Notes: generated from the sequence alone by a model not told the origin. A stretch of DNA of 64,000 nt from Carex sylvatica (GCA_964058845.1 CAXKVR010000002.1:1-64000), one strand, 5' to 3'; positions 37,601 to 49,709 are shown, counted from the first letter of the stretch. A program made the numbers and translations.

Positions 37601-38252
37601 CACAATATCTGCTTTCTTTTTTGTTGCATTACTAAGTTCTTCCCTTACTTTCGTGTACCTTACCGGTTGAAGTCAGCCAAAGCTGACTTGGCCGTTACTT
37701 GTTGGAGCTGATAGGTCTTTGTTATAGGTTTCTTTTAAGTGGTCATATCTCACAACCATCACTCTTGGTTCGTACCGATATGTGTGTTTTACTTTTGTTT
37801 ATGTAGATGGGGATTTTCTTGGAGTGGGCCGCTTTCTTGGAACGACACGCATCCAACAGCCAAGTCTACATTGCGATTTCGCTTGTAAGATAAGTTTCCT
37901 TCACAAGTTCTCCTTTCTTTTTTGTTGCATTACTTAGTTCTTCCCTTACTTTCGTGTACCTTTCCGGTTGAAGTCAGCCAAAGCTGACTTGGCCGTTACT
38001 TGTTGGAGCTGATAGGTCTTTGCTATAGTTTTCTTTTAAGTGGTTATATCTCACAACCTTCACTCTTGGTTCGTACCGATATTTGAGTTTTACTTTTGTT
38101 TATGTAGATGGAGATTTTCTTGGAGTGGGCCGCTTTCTTGGAACGAGATGCATCCAACAGCCAAGACTTCGTTGCGATTTCGCTTGTGAGATAAGTTTCC
38201 TTCACTATATATCCTTTCTTTTTTGTTGCATTACTTAGTTCTTCCCTTACTT

Positions 38253-38438
38253 GTGGTTGTTTCGTGTGTACTATGAAATATGGTTCAACTATTTTAGCCT
38301 TAGATTACTACAATCAGTATACTAATCTCACTTTGTCCTTAAAATTTGTGTCAAATTAAAATTACAGCTTTCCAACATTTTTTTTCCTTGTTTCACAGAA
38401 ATGATTGATAAAAATTAGAATATCTGGTCATTAAATTT
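38253..38438. other. Array edge to pseudogene end
   Basis: The satellite stops at about 38252 in the middle of a monomer. The following AT-rich sequence resembles none of the monomer and probably is the 3' flank of the helicase-like pseudogene. No feature is recognised. Confidence 0.6.
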
Positions 38439-38744
38439 CTACTTTAGTAAAGTGTCATTTCTTACTTTCGAGCTAGCTGAGGGAAACAGATCACAACTTG
38501 GGTTGAGCAAATCATATATTTGGTCCGGCCTAGTTTGAACTTCAGATATTACTTTTGCAAAATTTTCATTGTCATTTGCATGAAATAAACATCCACGATG
38601 TTCAGCATAAAAGACATTATCTGACCATATGGTTCCACTTCTCATTAGGGTAACAACACTTTGAACTATCCAGAGGCAACGTCTGGAGCATTTCAGATTC
38701 CAAAGAAAAAGAAGGAAGATTCTGTATAATACCTTCATAAAAGT

Positions 38745-38927
38745 GAATTTGTATCCTCTGAGTTAACTAAAATTTTGAGTTAACATTAATTTGGACCGTC
38801 AAATTTAGATCCACACTAATATTAAAGGGCCCCGTGCGTTATAAGCGTGGACCAGATTGATCTGAATTCTAATCGCACAGTCCAAAAATTAATTCAAACA
38901 GTACGTTAATGCAGAGGATATGGATTC
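38745..38927. mobile_element. MITE, Mutator-like, copy 1 (in the helicase pseudogene)
   Basis: The ends GAATTTGTATCCTCTGAGTT and, on the other strand, GAATCCATATCCTCTGCATT form imperfect inverted repeats continuing through TTAAC. Flanking 9-mers are CATAAAAGT (38736-38744) and TATGAAAAT (38928-38936), which agree at six of nine positions with transitions only, consistent with an old 9-bp target duplication. Length 183 bp. It lies between the ALTRA part and the CLWI part of the pseudogene, probably within an intron there. It resembles the elements at 54411 and 60149. Confidence 0.65.
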
Positions 38928-41900
38928 TATGAAAATAACAACAAAAAAGCTTTGCAATTTAAACCAAATGAGAAACCATACTATGCTCTTGTTAGTGCAG
39001 CATTAGTTATTTGACTGTCGTGAATAAAACCAACATCTCCTTGACTGTTGCATCTGACAGTCGAAAGTATTATCACATCATTCTGTTGGTCGGGGAATAC
39101 ATCAATCGACTCGACTCTTACTTCAAATCCAGCATAACAATCATAAATCTTTCCAAACTTTTTCTTAATGAAGCTAACTTGTGCAGTATATGGAGAAACA
39201 TTACAACTTTAAGCTTTCCTCCACTACTCTTCCAACCTACAATAGAAAAAGCATATAAAATTAGTTGTATTTTTGAAATTATAGTATAGAAATGCTAGTA
39301 TATATTATGTTACTTAGATCAAATAATGGATACAAGACTGACAATGAAATAAAAAAGAACATATAAAGAAAGACAGTGAAGTGATAACATACCAAATAAT
39401 ATTGAAATTCAAAATAAGGACTTCAGAAAAATTAAACATAATTATGGGCATATTATGGGCAAGATATAAACTAATTACTGTTAAGTATGAGAACTTATTT
39501 GAAATAATGGAGTTGCCTTCCAGTTAATACAAAAATCCCCTTATAAATAACAGGAGTTCATAATATAAATTTTTATACTTCATCAGGTAACAAGGTTAAA
39601 CCTACATTCATACAAGCCTTTAATCATATGCAGCACATCAGCAACTTCAACCAAATTCATTAGACTTGTTCCTTCGTCACCTGCTTCTTCCCATCCATCA
39701 GAGACATTAATGAAACCATAACTCCCAAAAATGAAATCAGAATAGTTCTTGTTATATTCATCTCCTTGACATTTGGAGCATCCAAAATATTTCCATTGTA
39801 AAACTGATTATTATGGAAGAGGCTCATGGACGGGTGCATGCGATATTGAATGTTGAGCAGGTGTTTTTCAATGCCTAGTGACACCAATCTCTCGAAAAGA
39901 CTCCTTCCAAATCCAGCTCTTTTGCTAACCTATTGAAGAGGGCACACCATCATAATTTATAAATAATCAATGGATATTGGATACTGAGATATTTCAATTT
40001 ACACGCAAATTGTACCAACCCTCGTGTAAATTAATAGGACACCGGACTGGTGCCAACTATACAAAATTTCAGGAAGCTAAAAAAGCTACAATATGTCAGT
40101 TGCAATGAAAAAGGAGATAAATGCCTCAAAATTAATTTGCTAATTGCTATGCTTGTTTAAATTTCCATGTAGCAAATGAACCTTGCTGAATGATTATTTG
40201 GTATAAAAATACAAATTACTAATCCACATAATATTTATTAATTAAAGAACCTACAGAAGAAACAGTGACGTCCTTCTTGAATTTACAAAAGAATACATAC
40301 TCAGTATCCAAATGGCATAGTCTTCTGTGTATGTGTCAATAATTAATGTTGACATAATTATGGCAATCTTTACAAAATTATTACGAGATATAATAACTTG
40401 GCTTTGCATTGTGCAGCATAAATGAACTCGATGCAGTACAGAAGACAACAAATGCCATTTCGAAGGCAGAAATCCCTGACTGGAATTCCCTTTGTCAGAG
40501 AGTGTAAAGAAATTTCAAGGGTAGGCTTGAGATGTTTTAACTGTTGAAGACATTCCACCCCCATTTCAATCAACATCTGTGAGAGAGTTCGAGTTGTCAC
40601 GGAATCTTCAAAGACCCACTCATCTGTAGATAACTGCCTACCCATTTGTCTGAGCAAATCTAAGGGCGAAACCATGCTCGTGCAATTATCAGGAGAGATA
40701 CTGTCTGGGAAGATGAACAAACAAACATAAAAAGCATCTCCTGAGATGGTTCTCTATTTCATTGAATTTATTCTGTAGATAATTCCCAAAGGACAACATC
40801 ACTCTGCTGCCTTCTCCTTTGGTTTCTTCGATAGACAAATGACACTTTGAGACACATTCTTCAAGAAAATCAATCATTGAAGCCACACCATGTTTCCAAC
40901 CAGTTGTTGGTGAAAGGCAATTCTCAAGCTGCAAAATTGGTTCTCTAGCAAAACATCCTCTATATTACCACATAAACCCATTTGCTCTCTACTACCAAAC
41001 ACCACCACACCTGCTAAAGTGGAAGCCATTCTATTCAAATGACCATTTTGCCCATCAGAATTCTTGAGAAGCTGAAGCAGCTGGGAGTAAACTTCTGTGA
41101 TTGCAACATCGGTAAGGGCACATGTTAGAGTATGGATTGATATTTTCATAAAACACCAAAGTATTGCAACTATAGTAGTCGTCTTTCCAGTGCCTGAAGG
41201 TCCCCACACAAGCTTCAGAGAGCTTAATTCCTCGCATTTTATGGCATTGATGGCAGATTTCACAGTCTCCATTTGTGATTGATTTGTCGACACTGTATGC
41301 TTCAAAAGACTAGTCAACTCAGGGTCACACTCTTTATGGTGAATATCAGATATGATTTCTTCCTGTATATATATAAAAAAAAAAAACATAGTGCACAATT
41401 AATTGAAATTGAAATTCGAATTTTGAAACAGAAAACTACTAATCTGAGTTGAATAGTAGCCACAAAAATCTCCAAACTGAAATTACCACTACTGTATCAG
41501 TATATGCCAAGTCAATCTAGGAAATTTGTATGAATATATTTTATAGAGATGACTAGCATGAGACAGCTAGCTTACCATGTTATTCCTGGAGAGGGCTTTC
41601 TTGATAAGTGTTAAATTTCCATCGGTACCTTTAGATGCTAGTGTATTCCAAATTCGAATATCAAGAAGGTTGCATGAGTACATCTGTTTATCTCACCAGC
41701 TGATGTGATAATTGGTGGCACGCTGATAGTAAACCGCTTCACCAAAACCTCATCCACTAAAATCTCTTCAACAAAGTTTGTTACTATGGCTAAACAATAG
41801 GCAACTCCATGTCTCAGCAATGCCTTGGCAGTCTCGGGTCTCAAACTTGATAATACAAAAGTACCACCATTCTTTGGTTCGTACAATTTATGCTCACAAA

Positions 41901-42105
41901 CAAACCCGTCCGCCAGAATATCCATCATACAAGTGGGCCCACTTCGGTTATGACACAACTGGATGTGCTTAATCTTGAAATGAGGTGAATGTGAGATTGC
42001 ATCAAAGCAAGAAGATAACTTGGCCCGAACTTCTTCAATGAGAGGAAGTGTGAATGACTGTAGGTAATCTCCCACAGACTGAAATTCATCGGGGATTCTT
42101 TTAAC

Positions 42106-42852
42106 CTAAGAAAACATATAAAAGTAAAAAAAGTCAGTTTAATCTATAACTTGAAAAACACACAAATGGTGCATTTCTGTAGAAACCGACGGGATGCCCC
42201 TTTATTACATTTTATCTCGTTAGACTCTGTCACAATCATCTGTGTGTAGTGTGCACTCCTTACATTAACTTATTTCTTGTAAAATATTTCCCTTGCATGT
42301 ATAACATTGACACACAAGTTTGTAATAGTATGTCTACCATCAGTGCAATTAATTATGATTTGTTCCTTTTGAAACTCTAATATGGAAATAAACTGATTTC
42401 TTAGAGAGTAGAAAATTTGAATATATATATATATATTTTTTTTACTAAATCCTCCAAATCAGCTGTCCCATATCTCACTATGAATAGGCAAAAATGCCGA
42501 TGCGGTAGTCTATTAGAACTACCAATCATTATAGATAGTGCATTAATACTGGGATAAGATTAGATCAAGTTTTCTTACATTTTACAATTTTCCTTTTTAC
42601 TATACGCACCATTTAGATTTCTTAACGAAAGTAGCTTTATTTTCACGCAGGTGAAACCATAATCTAAGTAAGTTAAAGTAATTTGTATCAAAAGTCTGAA
42701 ATAATTTAATATCCTAAATCGTAATCCTATCCCTCTTGCAAAAAAATGCATACATTCTACAACAATAAGGTAGCAGCTCTTCCATGCGATCCTATAGAAA
42801 GCGCCTTTAATTCTCTGACTTAATGTACTAAATTGTTGTATAAAAAATTCAC
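42106..42852 (-). other. Intron of the helicase pseudogene
   Basis: Between exon 1 (donor GTGAAT) and exon 2 (acceptor TTAG) on the minus strand. AT-rich, with a TA run at about 42422-42436. No other feature seen. Confidence 0.6.
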
Positions 42853-43067
42853 CTGATCGATCAGTGTAAAGGTTTTGGTTCAGTATATATATCTTCAATC
42901 CTCCATGAAAGCACTAGTTCCTCCAGTCCATATTGATAGTGTAGTCGCCTGATAAGGGAATTGAAACTAAAGAGACTGAGTGCATGCTTGTTAATATTTT
43001 GAATATATAATTCAAAGAAATTTAGAATCTCTTGGTCTTCTTTGCTTTTTGTCGTTTCAACTTCCAA

Positions 43068-45175
43068 ACCCTCTGTTAAAAATCCATTGGACCAAATGCT
43101 GTTATTTAGTACTGACTAGTAGGTCCATACCGAAATTAAGTTTATTGATCGCTCATATCCTTTCCTCAGAGAAATGACACAGATTTGGTTTCAGGAAATC
43201 TGAAACAGAAGAGCCAGATCGACTCTTTGAAGGTCTTGGAAAACGATCGAGAATTAAGCTGAATTTCCAGGGGAGTCGGTTTAACTTGGGAATACATCTT
43301 CTCCATTTAGGCCCAACAGGGGAGATTCATTCTCAAAGCACAACTACAGAAAATTTTGTATGATTAATTATTTTATTTTCAGTAAAGTAAACCGAGGTGA
43401 TGATTAGGAGGCGTAGATATATAGACAGCTAGAGAGGACTTGGTATATATATATATTATATCATATTTGTAGTTTGCACTTCTTACAAAAAAAATTATTT
43501 TTTGATCTCGCAATAAATAAAAATTGAAATTTATATCAATTATTCAGTAAGAAAAATAATCTTTTATGTGTCTGTCCTGCATAATCGTAAAACATTCATA
43601 TTTTTATATATATATATTATAGATTAATTTGATAACATTAAACATCTTATGAATGAACGCAGGATGAATTCAAGATAAATTATAGAAGCATCGCGTTCAA
43701 AAGTTAGTCCGACTCAACTAGATTATGTTTGACAAAATAAGTAAAATCTAAAGTCTTTATTCCACTATTTAATTCACAATCAAATATGATAAAAACATAA
43801 CCAATAGAATAAATGCTTTTCAACCAAACCAGATGAATTAAAAAACTAAGAATGAGAAAGATAGATGAGATTTGAGACAACTTTTTCGTGCAAGTCCATA
43901 TTATCCAATACTTGTTAACAAGACTGCATGTAACTGCAGAACTAAACGATAGCAACCCAAATTAAGATGAATAAATTAACCAGTACATGAGAATATATTA
44001 AGATGAATATAGAGGGAGACATATAATTATCTTTTTGTTGTAAGGAAACTTTTATATGCAAATTTCGTTGTCGGAAATCAGCATGACATCATATGATAAT
44101 GATACATATCTTTTTGCAAAATTTGATTAGTATTTATCTTACGAATATCTCAACAGTCGCATAAAAGTTATATGCATAGTTAATTACGTATCTGACGCAT
44201 ATTTAATATATTTTTTTTAATTAGAGACCACGTCGTGTAAGACGAAATAATGCATTTCGTAAATTGAAAAGAGCAGCTAAAAATAAATAAATATATCGAG
44301 ATACGTGTTCATTTTTTTTTAGGGGGGCACGGTAAGTGGTAACATAAAAAAAAATTATGATATTGTAGTATTTTATTAACTTCCTCCCTAGCTAGTCACG
44401 CAAAAAAAAAATGTTTGTTTTACGGTATTAGTTTGATTCAAATTTTGAAATTTTTTGGTTCCGAACAGGATTTCATTCTATGGGCAACAAATGAATATCA
44501 TAATCATATAATTTATTTATCCGATTCAAATTTGCATGTGAATCTTAAAACCACATTTCATTATGAATTATTGGACCATATATTCATTTATTAAAATATC
44601 ATAAGATATGTTTTGAAAATACATAGTCAAAGTACAATATTTTTTCATGCAAAAAATTAGGTGTGATAATTTTTGGAGTGTACTGTATACAGTATACTAT
44701 ATACTTTTATCAATTTAATTGATGTATTTTCTTTGTTATCATTTATCTTGATCTTATGGCTTATTAATTAGTCACGTTACTCTCTCATTTAAAAGTAATA
44801 TGTATTTCAAGCGTCTAACGTGCAATATTGTAAATTCTAAAGGAATACAATTATTTGTTTTATGTATGAATTATTCCTTTTTATGTTTTAGAGAAGAAAT
44901 TTATTTTTTGTTTAAAATTTATTAATTAAATACTTAGGTTTTTATAGAAATTATCCCATTTTAAAAGTTCAATTATTTTAATAATAATTAAAAAATAAAT
45001 AAAAAAATCCAACAGATACGGATCAATTCAATTGCAGCTGAATTGAACCTTGTCCATTCAATTGTGCGACCCTTCAATTAATGAAATCAACTTCTAGTCT
45101 CGATCAGGGAAGCATGCACTTGTCATTTCCATTGCCTCAGCTAAGCTTACATAAAAATCGCCAACCTCGTTTCTC
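43068..45175. other. AT-rich intergenic DNA
   Basis: Upstream side of the helicase pseudogene. The first 300 bases are less AT-rich and may include its former promoter and leader, but no motif decides this. The rest is AT-rich with short TA runs (43445-43460 and 43600-43616) and no coding segment I can support. Confidence 0.5.
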
Positions 45176-45504
45176 GAATTCGCGTCCCCTGAGATATCTC
45201 AAATTTGGATGAAAATCCGAACCGTTCAATTTTTTTCTTCACGAATCACAAAACACAATAATAATATAATATAAAACTCGTTCCATTGCAAGTACTGAAG
45301 TAGCTAGGCAGCGTAAAAAATTAAAATTGATCTGGTCGGTTTCAAATTGATACAGGCTATCGTCGTTCTGGGTCTGTATCTTCTAAAGTAACTGAAAATT
45401 TGGGCTTGGATAACTACCGTTCAATCATAATTTGAGCAAATCAGTCGGTGGAAAAAAATTTACAAAGATTCCAACTTTTTGAGTTACTTTGGAGGATCGA
45501 AATT
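45176..45504. mobile_element. Degenerate MITE, possible Mutator-like copy
   Basis: The left end GAATTCGCGTCCCCTGAGAT, continuing ATCTCAAATTTGGA, is very like the end of the element at 60149. The right end at 45470-45504 is a weaker inverted match. A second pair of arms lies inside: 45375-45410 against 45469-45504 share AAAGTAACT and flanking bases in reverse complement. Possible degenerate flanks are CGTTTCTC and AGTTTGTC (six of eight). It may be one 329-bp element or a nested pair. Confidence 0.4.
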
Positions 45505-46649
45505 AGTTTGTCTTGGCTTTAGTTTAGGCAGACGGAGAAAGCGGTCATATTCGATTTTTTTAATTTAAAAATAAAATACTATTTTATATTGGATAGAAAA
45601 GTAATTGAGTTGATTTTCAAAAAATAGATTATCACCGTAGACTTCTTCTGGTGTAAATGTGAAAATATTACTTGCAACGTAGAAAAAATTCGATGCAAAT
45701 TATTTTTTTATTCTGACTGTGCACCACACGCAATAAAGATATGAAGATGCTTCTTAAACCAAATTTGAATTATCCTCACATTTACACCGAAAGAATTCTA
45801 CAGTGATATTTATATTTTGAAAATCAACTTGATTATTTCTCTTTCCAGCGGAAATTTTTTTATTTTTAAATAAAAAAATCTTCGTGTTGTAATGTTACAT
45901 AATATAGTACGGATATTTTATATCGACATATAATTCCATAATATTTTATTTCTACATAGAAAATCGTCATATTTTATGTGCTTGATCTTCTAGAGTGGCT
46001 TTGTATAGCATAAGAATTTAGGAGAAATTCATTAACCTTTGGTTTTCTAATTAAGTTAATTTAGCAAGCATTTTTTGTTATTCTAAATTACTTTACATCT
46101 AAAAAAAGAATAGAAAATATCAACATATATACTTTTAAAAATAAAAAAAATTCCAATATTACATATGATATAATTATGATTTCAGTGCATACATGTTGTG
46201 TTCTACAAAAGTATCAACATACTTTTGTTTGAAAACGTACTGGACCCATTGCGGGCTTCAGATAGGAGGAGCTAAGATGGCTCAAATTTTTACGAGATTT
46301 GAGTTGCGTCTTATGAAAATGAAAAAAAAAGGTTTTCTCATGTATGAATTTAGTTTATTCAATAGGACCAAAAACATCCTATTACTAACTATTACCGAGT
46401 AACTTGCGCCAATTTACTTTTTATTGCAATGATCTGACGTGATGTATATATTTCTATCATGTTTGATTTATATGTTAAGGATTTATTTTATTTGTTTGTT
46501 TGTTTGTATGTCTATTTTTAGTTCATACGCAATATATGTTTTTAAATGATGCAAAAATAATAAATTACTTTTTATTTTCTATTTCGCATTTAATTACATG
46601 AACTTCTTATTTGAAAAATAAAACACACTGTTTTTTCATATCATTATGG
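45505..46649. other. AT-rich intergenic DNA with one shared segment
   Basis: No gene seen. The segment 46241-46272, TGGACCCATTGCGGGCTTC onward, is closely matched at 48932-48967, so it belongs to a dispersed repeat. An ORF of 69 codons across it is judged accidental. Confidence 0.5.
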
Positions 46650-46745
46650 ACCATCTAAAAATTAGTAAAAAAAAAATATAAATATAAATTTTGCTCTCCA
46701 AACACATTTTAAAATAGAGATTATGTTGAGCGGTTCAGATCCTAA
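46650..46745 (+). repeat. AT-rich dispersed repeat, copy 1
   Basis: Reads roughly CTAAAAATTAGTAAA, an AT-rich middle, then GAGATTATGTTGAGCGGTTC. The same order is found at 48503, 60973 and 62515 and, inverted, at 50385. Confidence 0.5.
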
Positions 46746-47789
46746 TTACGCTGATCGCACATGGCAAATCATCGAGCACGGGATTAACAAGATTTTCAAT
46801 CACAACGATAGCGAACTTAGCATGGAAGAGCTTTACATGTAACGCTTGTTTTTATTAATTTATTTGTTTCGTAATTTGAATTGTTAGGTGTGGGGGAAGT
46901 TTAATCTAAAATGAAGTTAGAATATCTGAAAATTGAAATTCCCGGTTTTATAATTGCACGTGATTTAGTACTCCTGATCGATCATGTCCTGTGGTTAGTT
47001 TTGTGGAAGAAATATGTAATAATTGGAAAATTGGGGAGCACCTAAAAAATGTCTAATTATGTATTGGATGGAAAGTTAGGGAATAGTTTCCAGTTAGGTT
47101 TAATTGTTTTTCTCATCATATATGGTTTCTTTGGGTCTGTTGCTCACAATTTATGCTTAAAGATGTCATAAAGCATATGAAAAGGGCAAAAAAAACCAGA
47201 TAGATATACATCATGATTTTGAATGGGAAAAGAAGAGTTTCTCTTGAAATTTATTCTTTCTTCTTACGAGTATCTATTTTGCAGGGTTGCATATATATAA
47301 CATGGTTTTGAACAAATTTGGCGAGATGCAATACAATGGATTAGTTGTGACAGTTACGAGTGACCTTGTTAATAAAGTTCAAATCAGCAGCACCATCGAT
47401 CCTAGCTAGCAAGAGATTCAATTAGATTCCATCATTAGACTGAGTAGAATTAATAATGCATAACAAATGTGTTGCATTCATTTAATTAGCATGCTTTATT
47501 TTACATTACAGAGAGTTGAATTTTGTATAAGAGACCCGCGCGCTTCTGTTAACTATCGTCCGGCCTAAAGAAATTAAGATGCTTCGGACTCTATATATCC
47601 ACTAGTCTAACTCATCAAGTCATCTTGCCTTTTTCATAAATATAAATTATATACAAATTTTCAATTTATATAATGTTTACGCATACTAAATTAATTACTA
47701 AGTAATTCATACGATTGTCTTGTCCTAATTAAAAAACAAAATAACTTTAAAAAAAAATTTGAGGGAAAAAACACACATCAGGATCACCC
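46746..47789. other. AT-rich intergenic DNA
   Basis: No coding segment or clear repeat recognised. A slightly less AT-rich piece with CGATCATG-type hexamers is at 46970-47000 and another at 47380-47420. Confidence 0.5.
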
Positions 47790-48155
47790 TATTAGGAACG
47801 GACTTTTCAATAATGCGATACTAATACATATCTCGACCGGGCTTCATAAATAACCGATCATAATGAATACTATCAGGATCGATTATCCATAAAAAAACAG
47901 ATCTTGATTGTTCGTTATTAGTATTAGTCTTTTAGAACATGCGATCCTGATTATTTTTAGGTCGGTTATTTATTTAACCGACACTAATAGTACTCTGCAT
48001 TATGATCGGTTGTTTAGTTAACCGACATTGATATGTATTAGGATCGGCTGTTATACATAATCGATCCTAATGATGCCTATATTAGAATCGACCTTCTATA
48101 TAACCGACCCTTATTGTTTTTAGGATCGGTTTTTTGAAATTAACCGATCCTAATA
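47790..48155. mobile_element. Palindrome-rich foldback element
   Basis: At least six imperfect palindromes of the form AGGATCGGTT-(T-rich)-AACCGATCCT follow each other at about 60-70-bp spacing. The outer arms, TATTAGGA-CGG at 47790 and CCGATCCTAATA ending at 48155, pair with each other over about 38 bp. Such subterminal palindrome arrays are typical of non-autonomous DNA transposons (CACTA or foldback types). No clear target duplication was found, so the superfamily is open. Confidence 0.6.
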
Positions 48156-48179
48156 ACTCTTCTTTTCAAATTATAACTA

Positions 48180-48252
48180 TATTTTCTGCAAACGAATTAG
48201 AATCAATTGTTGATAATTAAGATAGATTTTCTGCAAACGAATTAGGATTGGT
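48180..48252 (+). repeat. 44-bp-spaced direct repeat
   Basis: TTTTCTGCAAACGAATTAG occurs twice, starting at about 48181 and 48225, directly after the palindrome-rich element. Confidence 0.75.
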
Positions 48253-48502
48253 TTTCGTTAACCATCATATTCGAACTTCAATTGACAATGACCCCCCAAC
48301 AAATAGTCACCTAGATTCTCCCCCACATAATTTTAGATTCCTTGAAAAAATATTCATTCTTTTAGTCTGAATCATAATTCAGTTGCTTTACTAATTTCCA
48401 GAAAGCAATTTCTTGCAATTTCTTGATCCACAGGATATATATAGGTTATTGCATTCGAATAACCCCACAAATTAACCTTACTATCTATATTAAAAAAAAA
48501 AA

Positions 48503-48650
48503 AGTGATTTTGTAACTATCTAAAAAAATAGTAAATTTTTTTTTCAAAAAATACAAAATTTGATTTCCAAGAAGATTTTAATACGAAGATCATGGTGAGA
48601 CTGAGTGGTTTAGATCGGTGGTTCAGAATATGAAAACAAAGATAAAAATG
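48503..48650 (+). repeat. AT-rich dispersed repeat, copy 2
   Basis: The best-preserved copy: GTGATTTTGTAACTATC, AAATAGTAAA, AAAATTTGATTTCCAAGAAG, then GAGTGGTTTAGATC and ATGAAAACAAAGATA. Probably a MITE or SINE-like family, but the ends are not defined. Confidence 0.55.
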
Positions 48651-48931
48651 CAGTACATAATTGAACACACAAAACTAATAATACATTTCAATACCTACTC
48701 TTGTTGAATACAACTAATTCTAATTTTCAATCATTTCAAACAAACTTGGTCGTAATATATATTCTTTTTTTTTATTATATTTGGAGTTCATAGTTAAGAT
48801 ATGATTAAGACTGTCAATGTTTAAAACTAATTAGATGGATTGTAAAGTTTTGGATCGTTTTTCAAATTTCTCGTCAAAGCTCATCTGCCCATTGAACCAA
48901 AGGAAAATAAATCTGTTGTTATTCTGCAAAG

Positions 48932-48967
48932 TGGACCCATTGCGAGCTTGAAATAAATAGGAGGAGG
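48932..48967 (+). repeat. Second copy of the 46241 segment
   Basis: TGGACCCATTGCGAGCTTG followed by AATAGGAGGAGG; the copy at 46241-46272 differs by a few bases and a short gap. Confidence 0.65.
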
Positions 48968-49271
48968 TCAGACTCTGATCGAATGATGCGATGCTCAGAG
49001 GGCCCAAAAATGGTTTGCATCGTATTACCGTAAAAGGTGATGCTCGAGTGACTAAATACTAATACTAGCTGTTGCAAAAATAAAAGTTAGTTCCGTTTTT
49101 AGAGGCCTTCATCTCAACCCTCCTTTCAATTTAATTTCTCCTCGCAATCTCCTTAATTTATCTTTGTTCTTTCTCAAGCTACCATCAAATAAAGCAATTT
49201 AAAATGTGGCGGTCTCATGGTCACCCAGTCGCCATTAGCCCAGAGATCTAGAAACTCGCTCGATCGGTTTG

Positions 49272-49709
49272 ATGCTGGTGTTTCTTCTGGTGATACTTTT
49301 GCCGGCAATATATAGAAGCGCAATTGTCGCCACCATCAACAAACGACAACTGAAACGAGCTCGGAGTCTCCACTCATTCCCTGGCCAAGGCGAGGCAAGC
49401 TCTAGGCAGGGTTACCGTGAAGGAAGTATCCAAATTGGAAGGAGCGTTCGATTTGGCAGTTCGGATAGGTGGCCGTCTTTTATTACTGGAACCTTTCCGA
49501 CTAAAGCCCAGGCATGGATGACAAACCAACGAGGTGACTCCGAGAGATCATTTGGCGAAGGATCGACCAAAGGTAAGCAAGGCGGTGCAAAAGTTACCTT
49601 TGATTGTCTCGGGGATGTGTCGGGTTCAAAAGTCGATTCAACCGGAGAAGAGGAGGCGAGGCAGGGGCCATTGTCCGGCGAGTTTGACCATAAAAATATT
49701 ACAGTTTGA
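49272..49709 (+). CDS. Orphan 145-codon ORF in a GC-richer island
   Basis: The first real ATG is at 49272 and the stop ends at 49709. The N-terminus MLVFLLVILLPAIYRSAIVA looks like a signal peptide or single membrane anchor. The rest is hydrophilic, rich in Gly, Ser, Arg and Lys, without a motif I know. The island (about 49195-49720) is clearly less AT-rich than the surrounding DNA, and a second frame is open over its last 60 codons. It could be a small secreted-peptide precursor (a signal peptide with a basic, variable tail is the general plan of several plant peptide families), a fragment of a transposon, or chance. A TATA-like stretch is not obvious upstream. No function is assigned. Confidence 0.3.
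   Translation: MLVFLLVILLPAIYRSAIVATINKRQLKRARSLHSFPGQGEASSRQGYREGSIQIGRSVRFGSSDRWPSFITGTFPTKAQAWMTNQRGDSERSFGEGSTKGKQGGAKVTFDCLGDVSGSKVDSTGEEEARQGPLSGEFDHKNITV

Larger units (their letters stand above)
7469..38252 (+). repeat. Satellite array, about 100 head-to-tail monomers of about 301 bp
   Basis: The landmark GGTCTTTGTTATAG or its variant GGTCTTTTATTATAG recurs at 7469, 7770, 8071, 8373, 8674, 8975, 9276, 9577, 9879, 10180 and so on to 38015, always in the same orientation. Spacing is 301 or 302 bp apart from a few small indels. The distance implies about 102 starts, and the last monomer stops at about 238 bp. Monomers are highly similar, with a few linked variants: the head, the central core (GTGGGCCGC, GTGGGCCGA or GTTGGCTTC) and the tail (TACCTTACCGG or TACCTTTCCGG). 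Truncated units include a 130-bp one at 12285-12414 and one with an 18-bp loss at about 16140. No foreign insertion was noticed. The array is flanked by broken genes on both sides. Its function is unknown; centromeric, knob-like or simply expanded intronic DNA are all possible. Confidence 0.98.
38439..43067 (-). pseudogene. SEN1/UPF1-like superfamily 1 helicase pseudogene
   Basis: Pieces in correct order on the minus strand match the plant helicase group related to SEN1 and UPF1 (AAA_11/AAA_12 domains; nucleic-acid-dependent ATPases). Approximate exons are 43067-42853 (start ATG, LVLSWRIEDIY), 42105-41576 (VKRIPDEFQSVGDYLQSFTL), 41362-40383 (P-loop WGPSGTGKTTT and TLTCALTDVAI), 39929-39608 (GFGRSLFERL, LLNIQYRMHPSMSLF), 39236-38984 (NVSPYTAQVSFIKKKFG, DVIILSTVR, ALTRA) and 38682-38439 (CLWIVQSVVTL, ending at a stop). 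Frame breaks are needed after Glu-Asp-Ile-Tyr, after Glu-Ile-Asn-Arg, near 40935, near 40690, near 40460, after PNVKE and before NVSPYT. The segment with the DEAAQ motif II and the following GDECQLP-type motif is missing between 40383 and 39929. The P-loop has Ser for the usual second Pro. This cannot yield an active helicase. Confidence 0.88.

Noticed and set aside
7469..38252. CRISPR-like array
   Set aside because: The whole 301-bp unit repeats with no unique spacers, in a plant nuclear context, so it is a satellite.
7498..38252. Many 60-76-codon ORFs on both strands in the array as genes
   Set aside because: They are the same monomer read in different frames. Their starts and stops come and go with single-base variants, and the 301-bp unit shifts the frame from copy to copy.
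39011..39289. 92-codon + strand ORF
   Set aside because: It is the shadow of the helicase exon on the minus strand, which reads convincingly as ALTRA and the preceding motifs.
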